Shown: positions 1-13,423 of the stretch, piece by piece | How positions within the stretch are numbered: position 1 is the stretch's first letter | Layout of the letters: the number at the start of each line of letters is the position of its first letter | Source of the DNA: Meghimatium bilineatum | Lineage: Eukaryota > Mollusca > Gastropoda > Stylommatophora > Philomycidae | DNA: 64,000 nt | Assembly (NCBI GenBank): GCA_034231615.1 | Contig: CM067306.1 | Coordinates: 45,576,094-45,640,093, forward strand | Direction: 5' to 3' | Position numbers and translations under genes: made by a program | Notes under the pieces: generated by a model | The model's input: the letters and a program-made list of their open reading frames with translations, nothing else | Told to the model about the DNA's origin: nothing | Database searches by the model: none

Positions 1-72
1 GTATTCTGGCATATTACTCACAAATTCTTTGTACTGAAGCTTACTACACTAGAATTGAGTGTATTCTGGCCC

Positions 73-243
73 ATTACACATGATTTCGTTGTATTGCACC
101 TTGATACTGCAGAACACTGGCGTATTAAACACGAATTGGGTGTATTGCAGTTTAGTACGCCAAAACTCGTTGTATTCTGGCATATTACTCACAAAATGTG
201 TGTACTGAAGCGTACTACACTAGAATTGAGTGTTTTCTGGCCT
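73..243 (+). repeat. Reference 171-bp unit, a trimer of A, B and C subunits
   Basis: This is one complete unit; the next starts at 244 with the same phase. Subunit A is 73-123 (51 bp, opening attacacatgatttcg), B is 124-183 (60 bp, opening attaaacacgaattggg) and C is 184-243 (60 bp, opening attactcac). The three align to each other across attxcxcaxxxattxxxtgtxxtgxag followed by ttxxtacxxxxxaa. A lacks about 9 bp near its end, where B and C carry a gtgtattctgg-like stretch. The simplest reading is that a 60-bp ancestor triplicated, A shortened, and the trimer became the amplifying unit. Translated in its open frame the unit gives 57 residues containing three related ITH-type segments of 17, 20 and 20 residues. 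Confidence 0.93.
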
Positions 244-3200
244 ATTGCACATGATTTCGTTGTACTGCAGCTTAATACATCAGAACACTGGCGTATTACA
301 CACAAATTGGGTGTATTGTAGTTTAGTACGCCAAAACTCGTTGTATTCTGCATATTACTCACAAATTGGGTTTACTGAAGCTTACTACACTAGAATTGGG
401 TGTATTCTGGCCTATTGCACATGATTCCGTTGTACTGCAGCTTAATACGTCAGAACACTGGCGTATTACATACGAATTGGGTGTATTGCAGTTTAGTACG
501 AAAAAACTCGTTGTATTCTTGCATATTACTCACAAATTCATTGTACTGAAGCTTACTACACTAGAATTGAGTGTATTCTGGTCCATTACACATGATTTCG
601 TTGTATTGCACCTTAATACTTCAGAACACTGGCGTATTAAACACGAATTGAGTGTATTGCAGTTTAGTACGCCAAAACTCGTTGTATTCTGGCATATTAC
701 TCACAAATTGGGTGTACAGAAGCTTACTACACTAGAATTGAGTGTATTCTGGCCTATTGCACATGATTTCGTTGTATCGCAGCTTAATACGTCAGAACAC
801 TTACGTATCACATACGAATTGTGTGTATTGCAGTTTTGTACGCCAAAAACCGTTGTATTCTGGCACATTACTCACAAATTCATTGTACTGAAGCTTATTA
901 CACTAGAATTGAGGGTATTCTGGTCCATTACACATGATTTCGTTGTATTGCAGCTTAATACTTCAGAACACTGGCGTATTAAACACGAATTGGGAGTATT
1001 GCAGTTTAGTACGCCAAAACTCGTTGTATTCTGGTATATTAATCACAAATTCATTGCACTGAAGCTCACTACACTAGAATTGAGTGTATACTGGCCTATT
1101 GCACATGATTTCGTTGTACTGCAGCTTAATACGTCAGAACACTGGCGTATTACACAAGAATTGGGTGTATTGCAGTTTAGTACGCCAAAACTCGTTGTAT
1201 TTTGGTATATTACTCAGAAATTCATTGTACGGAAGCTTACTACACTAGAATTGAGTGTATTCTGGCCTATTGCACATGATTTCGTTGTACTGCAGATTAT
1301 TACGTCAGAACACTGGCGTATTACACAAGAATTGGGTGTATTGCAGTTTAGTACGAAAAAACTCGTTGTATTCTGGGATATTAACTCACAAATTCATTGT
1401 ACTGAAGCTTACTACACTAGAACTGAGTGTATTCTAGCCTATTACACATGATTTCGTTGTAGTGCAGCTTAATACTTCAGAACTCTGGCGTATTACACAC
1501 AAATTGGGTGTATTGCAGTTTAGTACGCTAGAACTCGTTGTATTCTGGCATATTACTCACAAATTCTTTGTACTGAAGCTTACTACACTAGAATTGAGTG
1601 TATTCTGGCCCATTACACATGATTTCGTTGCATTGCACCTTGATACTGCAGAACACTGGCGTATTAAACACGAATTGGGTGTATTGCAGTTTAGTACGCC
1701 AAAACTCGTTGTATTCTGGCATATTACTCACAAATTGTGTGTACTGAAGCGTACTACACTAGAATTGAGTGTTTTCTGGCCTATTGCACATGATTTCGTT
1801 GTACTGCAGCTTAATACATCAGAACACTGGCGTATTACACACAAATTGGGTGTATTGTAGTTTAGTACGCCAAAACTCGTTGTATTCTGCATATTACTCA
1901 CAAATTGGGTTTACTGAAGCTTACTACACTAGAATTGGGTGTATTCTGGCCTATTGCACATGATTCCGTTGTACTGCAGCTTAATACGTCAGAACACTGG
2001 CGTATTACATACGAATTGGGTGTATTGCTGTTTAGTACGCCAAAAATGGTTGTATTCTGGCACATTACTCACAAATTCATTGTACTGAAGCTTACTACAC
2101 TAGAATTGAGTGTATTCTGGTCCATTACACATGATATCGTTGTATTGCAGCTTAATACTTCAGAACACTGGCGTATTAAACGCGAATTGGGTGTATTGCA
2201 GTTTAGTACGCCATAACTCGTTGAATTCTGGCATATTACTCACAAAGTGGGTGTACTGAAGCGTACTACACTAGAATTGAGTGTTTTCTGGCCTATTGCA
2301 CATGATTTCGTTGTACTGCAGCTTAATACATCAGAACACTGGCGTATTACACACAAATTGGGTGTATTGTAGTTTAGTACGCCAAAACTCGTTGTATTCT
2401 GCATATTACTCACAAATTGGGTTTACTGAAGCTTACTACACTAGAATTGGGTGTATTCTGGCCTATTGCACATGATTCCGTTGTACTGCAGCTTAATACG
2501 TCAGAACACTGGCGTATTACATACGAATTGGGTGTATTGCTGTTTAGTACGCCAAAAATGGTTGTATTCTGGCACATTACTCACAAATTCATTGTACTGA
2601 AGCTTACTACACTAGAATTGAGTGTATTCTGGTCCATTACACATGATATCGTTGTATTGCAGCTTAATACTTCAGAACACTGGCGTATTAAACGCGAATT
2701 GGGTGTATTGCAGTTTAGTACGCCATAACTCGTTGAATTCTGGCATATTACTCACAAAGTGGGTGTACTGAAGATTACTACACTAGAATTGAGTGTATTC
2801 TGGCCTATTGCACATGAATTCGTTGTAGTGCAGCTTAATACATCAGAACTCTGGCGTATTACACACAAATTGGGTGTATTGCAGTTTAGTAAGCTAAAAC
2901 TCGTTGTATTCTGGCATATTACTCACAAATTCATTGTACTGAAGCGTACTACACTAGAATTGAGTGGTTTCTGGCCTATTGCACATGATTTCGTTGTACT
3001 GCAGCTTAATACGTCAGAACACTGGCGTATTACACAAGAATTGGGTGTATTGCAGTTTAGTACGAAAAAACTCGTTGTATTCTGGGATATTAACTCACAA
3101 ATTCATTGTACTGAAGCTTACTACACTAGAACTGAGTGTATTCTAGCCTATTACACATGATTTCGTTGTAGTGCAGCTTAATACTTCAGAACTCTGGCGT

Positions 3201-3672
3201 ATTACACACAAATTGGGTGTATTGCAGTTTAGTACGCTAGAACTCGTTGTATTCTGGCATATTACTCACAAATTCTTTGTACTGAAGCTTACTACACTAG
3301 AATTGAGTGTATTCTGGCCCATTACACATGATTTCGTTGTATTGCACCTTGATACTGCAGAACACTGGCGTATTAAACACGAATTGGGTGTATTGCAGTT
3401 TAGTACGCCAAAAATCGTTGTATTCTGGCATATTACTCACAAAATGTGTGTACTGAAGCGTACTACACTAGAATTGAGTGTTTTCTGGCCTATTGCACAT
3501 GATTTCGTTGTACTGCAGCTTAATACATCAGAACACTGGCGTATTACACACAAATTGGGTGTATTGTAGTTTAGTACGCCAAAACTCGTTGTATTCTGCA
3601 TATTACTCACAAATTGGGTTTACTGAAGCTTACTACACTAGAATTGGGTGTATTCTGGCCTATTGCACATGA
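230..3672 (+). repeat. Left HOR block with 1,539-, 512- and 1,197-bp spacings
   Basis: A 195-bp segment with identical translation recurs at 230, 1,769, 2,281 and 3,478. The spacings are 1,539 (nine units), 512 (three units minus one base) and 1,197 bp (seven units). Each copy carries the same one-base loss (ttctgcat instead of ttctggcat). A compensating one-base gain (gatattaactc instead of gatattactc) occurs in the 1,539- and 1,197-bp intervals. The shared indels show that these blocks were copied as groups of units and did not arise independently. Confidence 0.85.
1740..2774 (+). repeat. 512-bp tandem duplication
   Basis: Two adjacent blocks, about 1,740-2,251 and 2,252-2,774, are nearly identical at a 512-bp offset. 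Each carries the ttctgcat one-base loss, an aaaatggttg variant, a stop-creating ccataactcg variant and an EcoRI site (gaattc at 2,223 and 2,735). Identity ends near 2,775, where cgtactac in the left copy corresponds to attactac in the right. This looks like a recent local three-unit duplication. Confidence 0.82.
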
Positions 3673-6600
3673 TTCCGTTGTACTGCAGCTTAATACGTCA
3701 GAACACTGGCGTATTACATACGAATTGGGTGTATTGCAGTTTAGTACGAAAAAACTCGTTGTATTCTTGCATATTACTCACAAATTCATTGTACTGAAGC
3801 TTACTACACTAGAATTGAGTGTATTCTGGCCCATTACACATGATTTCGTTGTATTGCAGCTTAATACTTCAGAACACTGGCGTATTAAACACGAATTGGG
3901 AGTATTGCAGTTTAGTACGCCACAACTCGTTGTATTCTGGTATATTAATCACAAATTCATTGTACTGAAGCTTACTACACTAGAAGTGAGTGTATTCTGG
4001 CCTATTGCACATGATTTCGTTGTACTGCAGCTTAATACGTCAGATCACTGGCGTATTACACAAGAATTGGGTGTATTGCAGTTTAGTACGCCAAAACTCG
4101 TTGTATTTTGGTATATTACTCAGAAATTCATTGTACTGAAGCTTACTACACTAGAATTGAGTGTATTCTGGCCTATTGCACATGATTTCGTTGTACTGCA
4201 GCTTAATACGTCAGAACACTGGCGTATTACACAAGAATTGGGTGTATTGCAGTTTAGTACGAAAAAACTCGTTGTATTCTGGGATATTACTCACAAATTG
4301 TGTGTACTGAAGCGTACTACACTAGAATTGAGTGTTTTCTGGCCTATTGCACATGATTTCGTTGTACTGCAGCTTAATACGTCAGAACACTAGCGTATTA
4401 CACAAGAATTGGGTGTATTGCAGTTTAGTACGCTAAAACTCGTTGTATTCTGGCATATTACTCACAAATTCTTTGTACTGAAGCTTACTACACTAGAATT
4501 GAGTGTATTCTGGCCCATTACACATGATTTCGTTGTATTGCACCTTAATACTGCAGAACATTGGCGTATTAAACACGAATTGGGTGTATTGCAGTTTAGT
4601 ACGCCAAAACTCGTTGTATTCTGGCATATTACTCACAAATTGTGTGTACTGAAGCGTACTACACTAGAATTGAGTGTTTTCTGGCCTATTGCACATGATT
4701 TCGTTGTACTGCAGCTTAATACGTCAGAACACTGGCGTATTACACAAGAATTGGGTGTATTGCAGTTTAGTACGAAAAAACTCGTTGTATTCTGGCATAT
4801 TACTCACACATTCATTGTACTGAAGCTTACTACACTAGAATTGAGTGTATTCTGGCCTATTGCACATGATTTCGTTGTAGTGCAGCTTAATAAATCAGAA
4901 CTCTGGCGTATTACACACAAATTGGGTGTATTGCAGTTTAGTACGCCAAAACTCGTTGAATTCTGGCATATTACTCACAAAGTGTCTGTACTGAAGATTA
5001 CTACACTAGAATTGAGTGTATTCTGGCCTATTGCACATGATTTCGTTGTACTGCAGCTTAATACGTCAGAACACTGGCTTATTACACAAGAATTGGGTGT
5101 ATTGCAGTTTAGTACGAAAAAACTCGTTGTATTCTGGGATATTACTCACAAATTCATTGTACTGAAGCCTACTACACTAGAATTGAGTGTATTCTAACCT
5201 ATTACACATGATTTCGTTGTAGTGCAGCTTAATACTTCAGAACTCTGGCGTATTACACACAAATTGGGTGTATTGCAGTTTAGTACGCTAAAACTCGTTG
5301 TATGCTGGCATATTACTCACAAATTCTTTGTACTGAAGCTTACTACACTAGAATTGAGTGTATTCTGGCCCATTACACATGATTTCGTTGTATTGCACCT
5401 TAATACTGCAGAACACTGGCGTATTAAACACGAATTGGGTGTATTTCAGTTTAGTACGCCAAAACTCGTTGTATTCTGGCATATTACTCACAAATTGGGT
5501 GTACTGAAGCTTACTACACTAGAATTGAGTGTATTCTGGCCTATTGCACATGATTTCGTTGTATCGCAGCTTAATACGTCAAAACACTTACGTATCACAT
5601 ACGAATTGGGTGTATTGCAGTTTTGTACGCCAAAACTGTTTGTATTCTGGCACATTACTCACAAATTCATTGTACTGAAGCTTATTACACTAGAATTGAG
5701 GGTATTCTGGTCCATTACACATGATTTCGTTGTATTGCAGCTTAATACTTCAGAACACTGGCGTATTAAACACGAATTGGGAGTATTGCAGTTTAGTACG
5801 CCAAAACTCGTATTCTGGTATATTGATCACAAATTCATTGCACTGAAGCTCACTACACTAGAATTGAGTGTATACTGGACTATTGCGCATGATTTCGTTG
5901 TACTGCAGCTTAATACGTCAGAACACTGGCGTATTACACAAGAATTGGGTGTATTGCAGTTTAGTACGCCAAAACTCGTTGTATTTTGGTATATTACTCA
6001 GAAATTCATTAAACTGAAGCTTACTACACTAGAATTGAGTGTATTCTGGCCTATTGCACATGATTTCGTTGTACTGCAGCTTAATACGTCAGAACACTGG
6101 CGTATTACACAAGAATTGGGTGTATTGCAGTTTAGTACGCTAAAACTCGTTGTATTCTGGCATATTACTCACACATTCATTGTACTGAAGCTTACTACAC
6201 TAGAATTGAGTGTATTCTTGCCTATTGCACATGATTTCGTTGTAATGCAGCTTAATACGTCAGAACACTGGTGTATTACACAAGAATTGGGTGTATTGCA
6301 GTTTAGTACGAAAAAACTCGTTGTATTCTGGGATATTACTCACAAATTCATTGTACTGAAGCTTACTACACTATAATTGAGTGTATTCTGGCCCATTACA
6401 CATGATTTCGTTGTATTGCACCTTAATACTGCAGAACATTTGCGTATTAAACGCGAATTGGGTGTATTGCAGTTTAGTACGCCAAAACTCGTTGAATTCT
6501 GGCATATTACTCACAAAGTGGGTGTACTGAAGATTACTACACTAGAATTGAGTGTATTCTGGCCTATTGCACATGATTTCGTTGTAGTGCAGCTTAATAC

Positions 6601-9600
6601 ATCAGAACTCTGGCGTATTACACACAAATTGGGTGTATTGCAGTTTAGTAAGCTAAAACTCGTTGTATTCTGGCATATTAATCACACATTCATTGTACTG
6701 AACCTTACTACACTAGAATTGAGTGTATACTGGCCTATTGCACATGATTTCGTTGTACTGCAGCTTAATACGTCAGAACACTGGCGTATTACACAAGAAT
6801 TGGGTGTATTGCAGTTTAGTACGCCAAAACTCGTTGTATTTTGGTATATTACTCAGAAATTCATTGTACTGAAGCTTACTACACTAGAATTGAGTGTATT
6901 CTGGCCTATTGCACATGATTTCGTTGTACTGCAGCTTAATACGTCAGAACACTGGCGTATTACACAAGAATTGGGTGTATTGCAGTTTAGTACGAAAAAA
7001 CTCGTTGTATTCTGGGATATTACTCACAAATTCATTGTACTGAAGCCTACTACACTAGAATTGAGTGTATTCTAACCTATTACACATGATTTCGTTGTAG
7101 TGCAGCTTAATACTTCAGAACTCTGGCGTATTACACACAAATTGGGTGTATTGCAGTTTAGTACGCTAAAACTCGTTGTATGCTGGCATATTACTCACAA
7201 ATTCTTTGTACTGAAGCTTACTACACTAAAATTGAGTGTATTCTGGCCCATTACACATTATTTCGTTGTATTGCACCTTAATACTGCAGAACACTGGCGT
7301 ATTAAACACGAATTGGGTGTATTGCAGTTTAGTACGCCAAAACTCGTTGTATTCTGGCATATTACTCACACATTGGGTGTACTGAAGCTTACTACACTAG
7401 AATTGAGTGTATTCTGGCCTATTGCACATGATTTCGTTGTATCGCAGCTTAATACGTCAGAACACTTACGTATCACATACGAATTGGGTGTATTGCAGTT
7501 TTGTACGCCAAAACTGTTTGTATTCTTGCACATTACTCACAAATTCATTGTACTGAAGCTTATTACACTAGAATTGAGGGTATTCTGGTCCATTACACAT
7601 GATTTCGTTGTATTGCAGATTAATACTTCAGAACACTGGCGTATTAAACACGAATTGGGTGTATTGCAGTTTAGTACGCCAAAACTCGTATTCTGGTATA
7701 TTGATCACAAATTCATTGCACTGAAGCTCACTACACTAGAATTGAGTGTATACTGGACTATTGCACATGATTTCGTTGTACTGCAGCTTAATACGTCAGA
7801 ACACTGGCGTATTACACAAGAATTGGGTGTATTGCAGTTTAGTACGACAAAACTCGTTGTATTTTGGTATATTACTCAGAAATTCATTGTACTGAAGCTT
7901 ACTACACTAGAATTGAGTGTATTCTGGCCTATTGCACATGATTTCGTTGTACTGCAGCTTAATACGTCAGAACACTGGCGTATTACACAAGAATTGGGTG
8001 TATTGCAGTTTAGTACGCCAAAACTCGTTGTATTTTGGTATATTACTCAGACATTCATTGTACTGAAGCTTACTACACTAGAATTGAGTGTATTCTGGCC
8101 TATTGCACATGATTTCGTTGTACTGCAGCTTAATACGTCAGAACACTGGCGTATTACACAAGAATTGGGTGTATTGCAGTTTAGTACGAAAAAACTCGTT
8201 GTATTCTGGGATATTACTCACAAATTCATTTTACTGAAGCTTACTACACTAGAATTGAGTGTATTCTAGCCTATTACACATGATTTCGTTGTAGTGCAGC
8301 TTAATACTTCAGAACTCTGGCGTATTACACACAAATTAGGTGTATTGCAGTTTAGTACGCTAAAACTCGTTGTATTCTGGCATATTACTCACACATTCAT
8401 TGTACTGAAGCTTACTACACTAGAATTGAGTGTATTCTTGCCTATTGCACATGATTTCGTTGTACTGCAGCTTAATACGTCAGAACACTGGTGTATTACA
8501 CAAGAATTGGGTGTATTGCAGTTTAGTACGAAAAAACTCGTTGTATTCTGGCATATTACTCACAAATTCATTGTACTGAAGCTTACTACACTATAATTGA
8601 GTGTATTCTGGCCTATTGCACATGATTTCGTTGTATTGCACCTTAATACTGCAGAACACTTGCGTATTAAACTCGAATTGGGTGTATTGCAGTTTAGTAC
8701 GCCAAAACTCGTTGAATTCTGGCATATTACTCACAAAGTGGGTGTACTGAATATTACTACACTAGAATTGAGTGTATTCTGGCCTATTGCACATGATTTC
8801 GTTGTAGTGCAGCTTAATACATCAGAACTCTGGCGTATTACACACAAATTGGGTGTATTGCAGTTTAGTAAGCTAAAACTCGTTGTATTTTGGTATATTA
8901 CTCAGAAATTCATTGTACTGAAGCTTACTACACTAGAATTGAGTGTATTCTGGCCTATTGCACATGATTTCGTTGTACTGCAGCTTAATACGTCAGAACA
9001 CTGGCGTATTACACAAGAATTGGGTGTATTGCAGTTTAGTACGAAAAAACTCGTTGTATTCTGGCATATTACTCACAAATTCATTGTACTGAAGCTTACT
9101 ACACTAGAATTGAGTGTATTCTGGCCTATTGCACATGATTTCGTTGTACTGCAGCTTAATACGTCAGAACACTGGCGTATTACACAAGAATTGGGTGTAT
9201 TGCAGTTTAGTACGAAAAAACTCGTTGTATTCTGGGATATTACTCACAAATTCATTGTACTGAAGCTTACTACACTAGAATTGAGTGTATTCTAGCCTAT
9301 TACACATGATTTCGTTGTAGTGCAGCTTAATACTTCAGAACTCTGGCGTATTACACACAAATTAGGTGTATTGCAGTTTAGTACGCCAAAACTCGTTGAA
9401 TTCTGGCATATTACTCACAAAGTGGGTGTACTGAATATTACTACACTAGAATTGAGTGTATTCTGGCCTATTGCACATGATTTCGTTGTAGTGCAGCTTA
9501 ATACATCAGAACTCTGGCGTATTACACACAAATTGGGTGTATTGCAGTTTAGTAAGCTAAAACTCGTTGTATTCTGGCATATTAATCACACATTCATTGT

Positions 9601-10003
9601 ACTGAACCTTACTACACTAGAATTGAGTGTATACTGGCCTATTGCACATGATTTCGTTGTACTGCAGCTTAATACGTCAGAACACTGGCGTATTACACTA
9701 GAATTGGGTGTATTGCAGTTTAGTACGCCAAAACTCGTTGTATTTTGGTATATTACTCAGAAATTCATTGTACTGAAGCTTACTACACTAGAATTGAGTG
9801 TATTCTGGCCTATTGCACATGATTTCGTTGTACTGCAGCTTAATACGTCAGAACACTGGCGTATTACACAAGAATTGGGTGTATTGCAGTTTAGTACGAA
9901 AAAACTCGTTGTATTCTGGCATATTACTCACAAATTCATTGTACTGAAGCTTACTACACTAGAATTGAGTGTATTCTAGCCTATTACACATGATTTCGAT
10001 GTA

Positions 10004-12568
10004 GTGCAGCTTAATACTTCAGAACTCTGGCGTATTACACACAAATTAGGTGTATTGCAGTTTAGTACGCCAAAACTCGTTGTATTCTGGCATATTACTC
10101 ACAAATTGTGTGTACTGAAGCGTACTACACTAGAATTGAGTGTTTTCTGGCCTATTGCACATGATTTCGTTGTACTGCAGCTTAATACGTCAGAACACTG
10201 GCGTATTACACAAGAATTGGGTGTATTGCAGTTTAGTACGAAAAAACTCGTTGTATTCTGGCATATTACTCACACATTCATTGTACTGAAGCTTACTACA
10301 CTAGAATTGAGTGTATTCTGGCCTATTGCACATGATTTCGTTGTACTGCATCTTAATACGTCAGAACACTGGCGTATTACACAAGAATTGGGTGTATTGC
10401 AGTTTAGTACGCCAAAACTCGTTGAATTCTGGCATATTACTCACAAAGTGGGTGTACTGAAGATTACTACACTAGAATTGAGTGTATTCTGGCCTATTGC
10501 ACATGATTTCGTTGTAGTGCAGCTTAATACATCAGAACTCTGGCGTATTACACACAAATTGTGTGTATTGCAGTTTAGTAAGCTAAAACTCGTTGTATTC
10601 TGGCATATTACTCACACATTCATTGTACTGAAGCTTACTACACTAGAATTGAGTGTATTCTGGCCTATTGCACATGATTTCGTTGTACTGCAGCTTAATA
10701 CGTCAGAACACTGGTGTATTACACAAGAATTGGGTGTATTGCAGTTTAGTACGAAAAAACTCGTTGTATTCTGGCATATTACTCACAAATTCATTGTACT
10801 GAAGCTTACTACACTATAATTGAGTGTATTCTGGCCCATTACACATGATTTCGTTGTATTGCACCTTAATACTGCAGAACACTGGCGTATTAAACACGAA
10901 TTGGGTGTATTGCAGTTTAGTACGCCAAAACTCGTTGTATTCTGGCATATTACTCACAAATTGGGTGTACAGAAGCTTACTACACTAGAATTGAGTGTAT
11001 TCTGGCCTATTGCACATGATTTCGTTGTATCGCAGCTCAATACGTCAGAACACTTACGTATCACATACGAATTGTGTGTATTGCAGTTTTGTACGCCAAA
11101 ACTGTTTGTATTCTGGCACATTACTCACAAATTCATTGTACTGAAGCTTATTACACTAGAATTGAGGGTATTCTGGTCCATTACACATGATTTCGTTGTA
11201 TTGCAGCTTAATACTTCAGAACACTAGCGTATTAAACACGAATTGGGAGTATTGCAGTTTAGTACGCCAAAACTCGTTGTATTCTGGTATATTAATCACA
11301 AATTCATTGCACTGAAGCTCAAAACACTAGAATTGAGTGTATACTGGCCTATTGCACATGATTTCGTTGTACTGCAGCTTAATACGTCAGATCACTGGCG
11401 TATTACACAAGAATTGGGTGTATTGCAGTTTAGTACGCCAAAACTCGTTGTATTTTGGTATATTACTCAGAAATTAATTGTACTGAAGCTTACTACACTA
11501 GAAATGAGTGTATTCTGGCCTATTGCACATGATTTCGTTGTATTGCACCTTAATACTGCAGAACACTTGCGTATTAAACGCGAATTGGGTGTATTGCAGT
11601 TTAGTACGACAAAACTCGTTGAATTCTGGCATATTACTCACAAAGTGGGTGTACTGAAGATTACTACACTAGAATTGAGTGTATTCTGGCCTATTGCACA
11701 TGATTTCGTTGTAGTGCAGCTTAATACATCAGAACTCTGGCGTATTACACACAAATTGAGTGTATTGCAGTTTAGTAAGCTAAAACTCGTTGTATTCTGG
11801 CATATTAATCACACATTCATTGTACTGAACCTTACTACACTACAATTGAGTGTATACTGGCCTATTGCACATGATTTCGTTGTACTGCAGCTTAATACGT
11901 CAGAACACTGGCGTATTACACAAGAATTGGGTGTATTGCAGTTTAGTACGCCAAAACTCGATGTATTTTGGTATATTACTCAGAAATTCATTGTACTGAA
12001 GCTTACTACACTAGAATTGAGTCTATTCTAACCTATTACACATGATTTCGTTGTAGTGCAGCTTAATACTTCAGAACTCTGGCGTATTACACACAAATTG
12101 GGTGTATTGCAGTTTAGTACGCTAAAACTAGTTGTATTCTGGCATATTACTCACAAATTCTTTGTACTGAAGCTTACTACACTAGAATTGAGTGTATTCT
12201 GGCCCATTACACATGATTTCGTTGTATTGAACCGTAATACTGCAGAACACTGGCGTATTAAACACGAATTGGGTGTATTGCAGTTTAGTACGCCAAAACT
12301 CGTTGTATTCTGGCATATTACTCACAAATTGGGTGTACTGAAGCTTACTACACTAGAATTGAGTGTATTCTGGCCTATTGCACATGATTTCGTTGTATCG
12401 CAGCTTAATACGTCAGAACACTTACGTATCACATACGAATTGGGTGTATTGCAGTTTTGTACGCCAAAACTGTTTGTATTCTGGCACATTACTCACAAAT
12501 TCTTTGTACTGAAGCTTACTACACTAGAATTGAGTGTATTCTAGCCTATTACACATGATTTCGTTGTA
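10004..12568 (+). repeat. HOR block of 2,565 bp (15 units)
   Basis: This block begins at the marker monomer in which gtagtgcagc follows an in-frame stop (ttctagcc or ttctaacc), the marker that also opens later HOR copies. It has the same order of subunit types as the 2,223-bp copies to its right but is two units longer, including the KVGVLKI type. It ends where the marker recurs at 12,569. Five further units (12,569-13,423, 855 bp) separate it from the next copy. Confidence 0.7.
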
Positions 12569-13423
12569 GTGCAGCTTAATACTTCAGAACTCTGGCGTAT
12601 TACACACAAATTAGGTGTTTTACAGTTTAGTACGCCAAAACTCGTTGTATTCTGGCATATTACTCACAAATTGTGTGTACTAAAGCGTACTACACTAGAA
12701 TTGAGTGTATTCTGGCCTATTGCACATGATTTCGTTGTATTGCACCTTAATACTGCAGAACACTTGCGTATTAAACTCGAATTGGGTGTATTGCAGTTTA
12801 GTACGCCAAAACTCGTTGAATTCTGGCATATTACTCACAAAGTGGGTGTACTGAATATTACTACACTAGAATTGAGTGTATTCTGGCCTATTGCACATGA
12901 TTTCGTTGTAGTGCAGCTTAATACATCAGAACTCTGGCGTATTACACACAAATTGGGTGTATTGCAGTTTAGTAAGCTAAAACTCGTTGTATTCTGGCAT
13001 ATTAATCACACATTCATTGTACTGAACCTTACTACACTAGAATTGAGTGTATACTGGCCTATTGCACATGATTTCGTTGTACTGCAGCTTAATACGTCAG
13101 AACACTGGCGTATTACACTAGAATTGGGTGTATTGCAGTTTAGTACGCCAAAACTCGTTGTATTTTGGTATATTACTCAGAAATTCATTGTACTGAAGCT
13201 TACTACACTAGAATTGAGTGTATTCTGGCCTATTGCACATGATTTCGTTGTACTGCAGCTTAATACGTCAGAACACTGGCGTATTACAGAAGAATTGGGT
13301 GTATTGCAGTTTAGTACGAAAAAACTCGTTGTATTCTGGCATATTACTCACAAATTCATTGTACTGAAGCTTACTACACTAGAATTGAGTGTATTCTAGC
13401 CTATTACACATGATTTCGTTGTA

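Noticed and set aside
244-294. CENP-B-box-like motif in A subunits (tttcgttgtattgcagc)
   Set aside because: It shares ttcgttg and the following conserved A with the CENP-B box but lacks the CGGG half, which is required in the known core. The partial match is likely chance.
4885-4895. AATAAA in cttaataaatcag
   Set aside because: Single variant of cttaatacgtcag in one unit; no gene context.
7100-8269. Long open reading frame of 389 codons, and similar ones across region 1
   Set aside because: It is pure 57-residue satellite repeat, begins with GTG and not ATG, ends at a stop shared by many HOR copies, and has no recognisable domain. Open length follows from the repeat being 171 bp.
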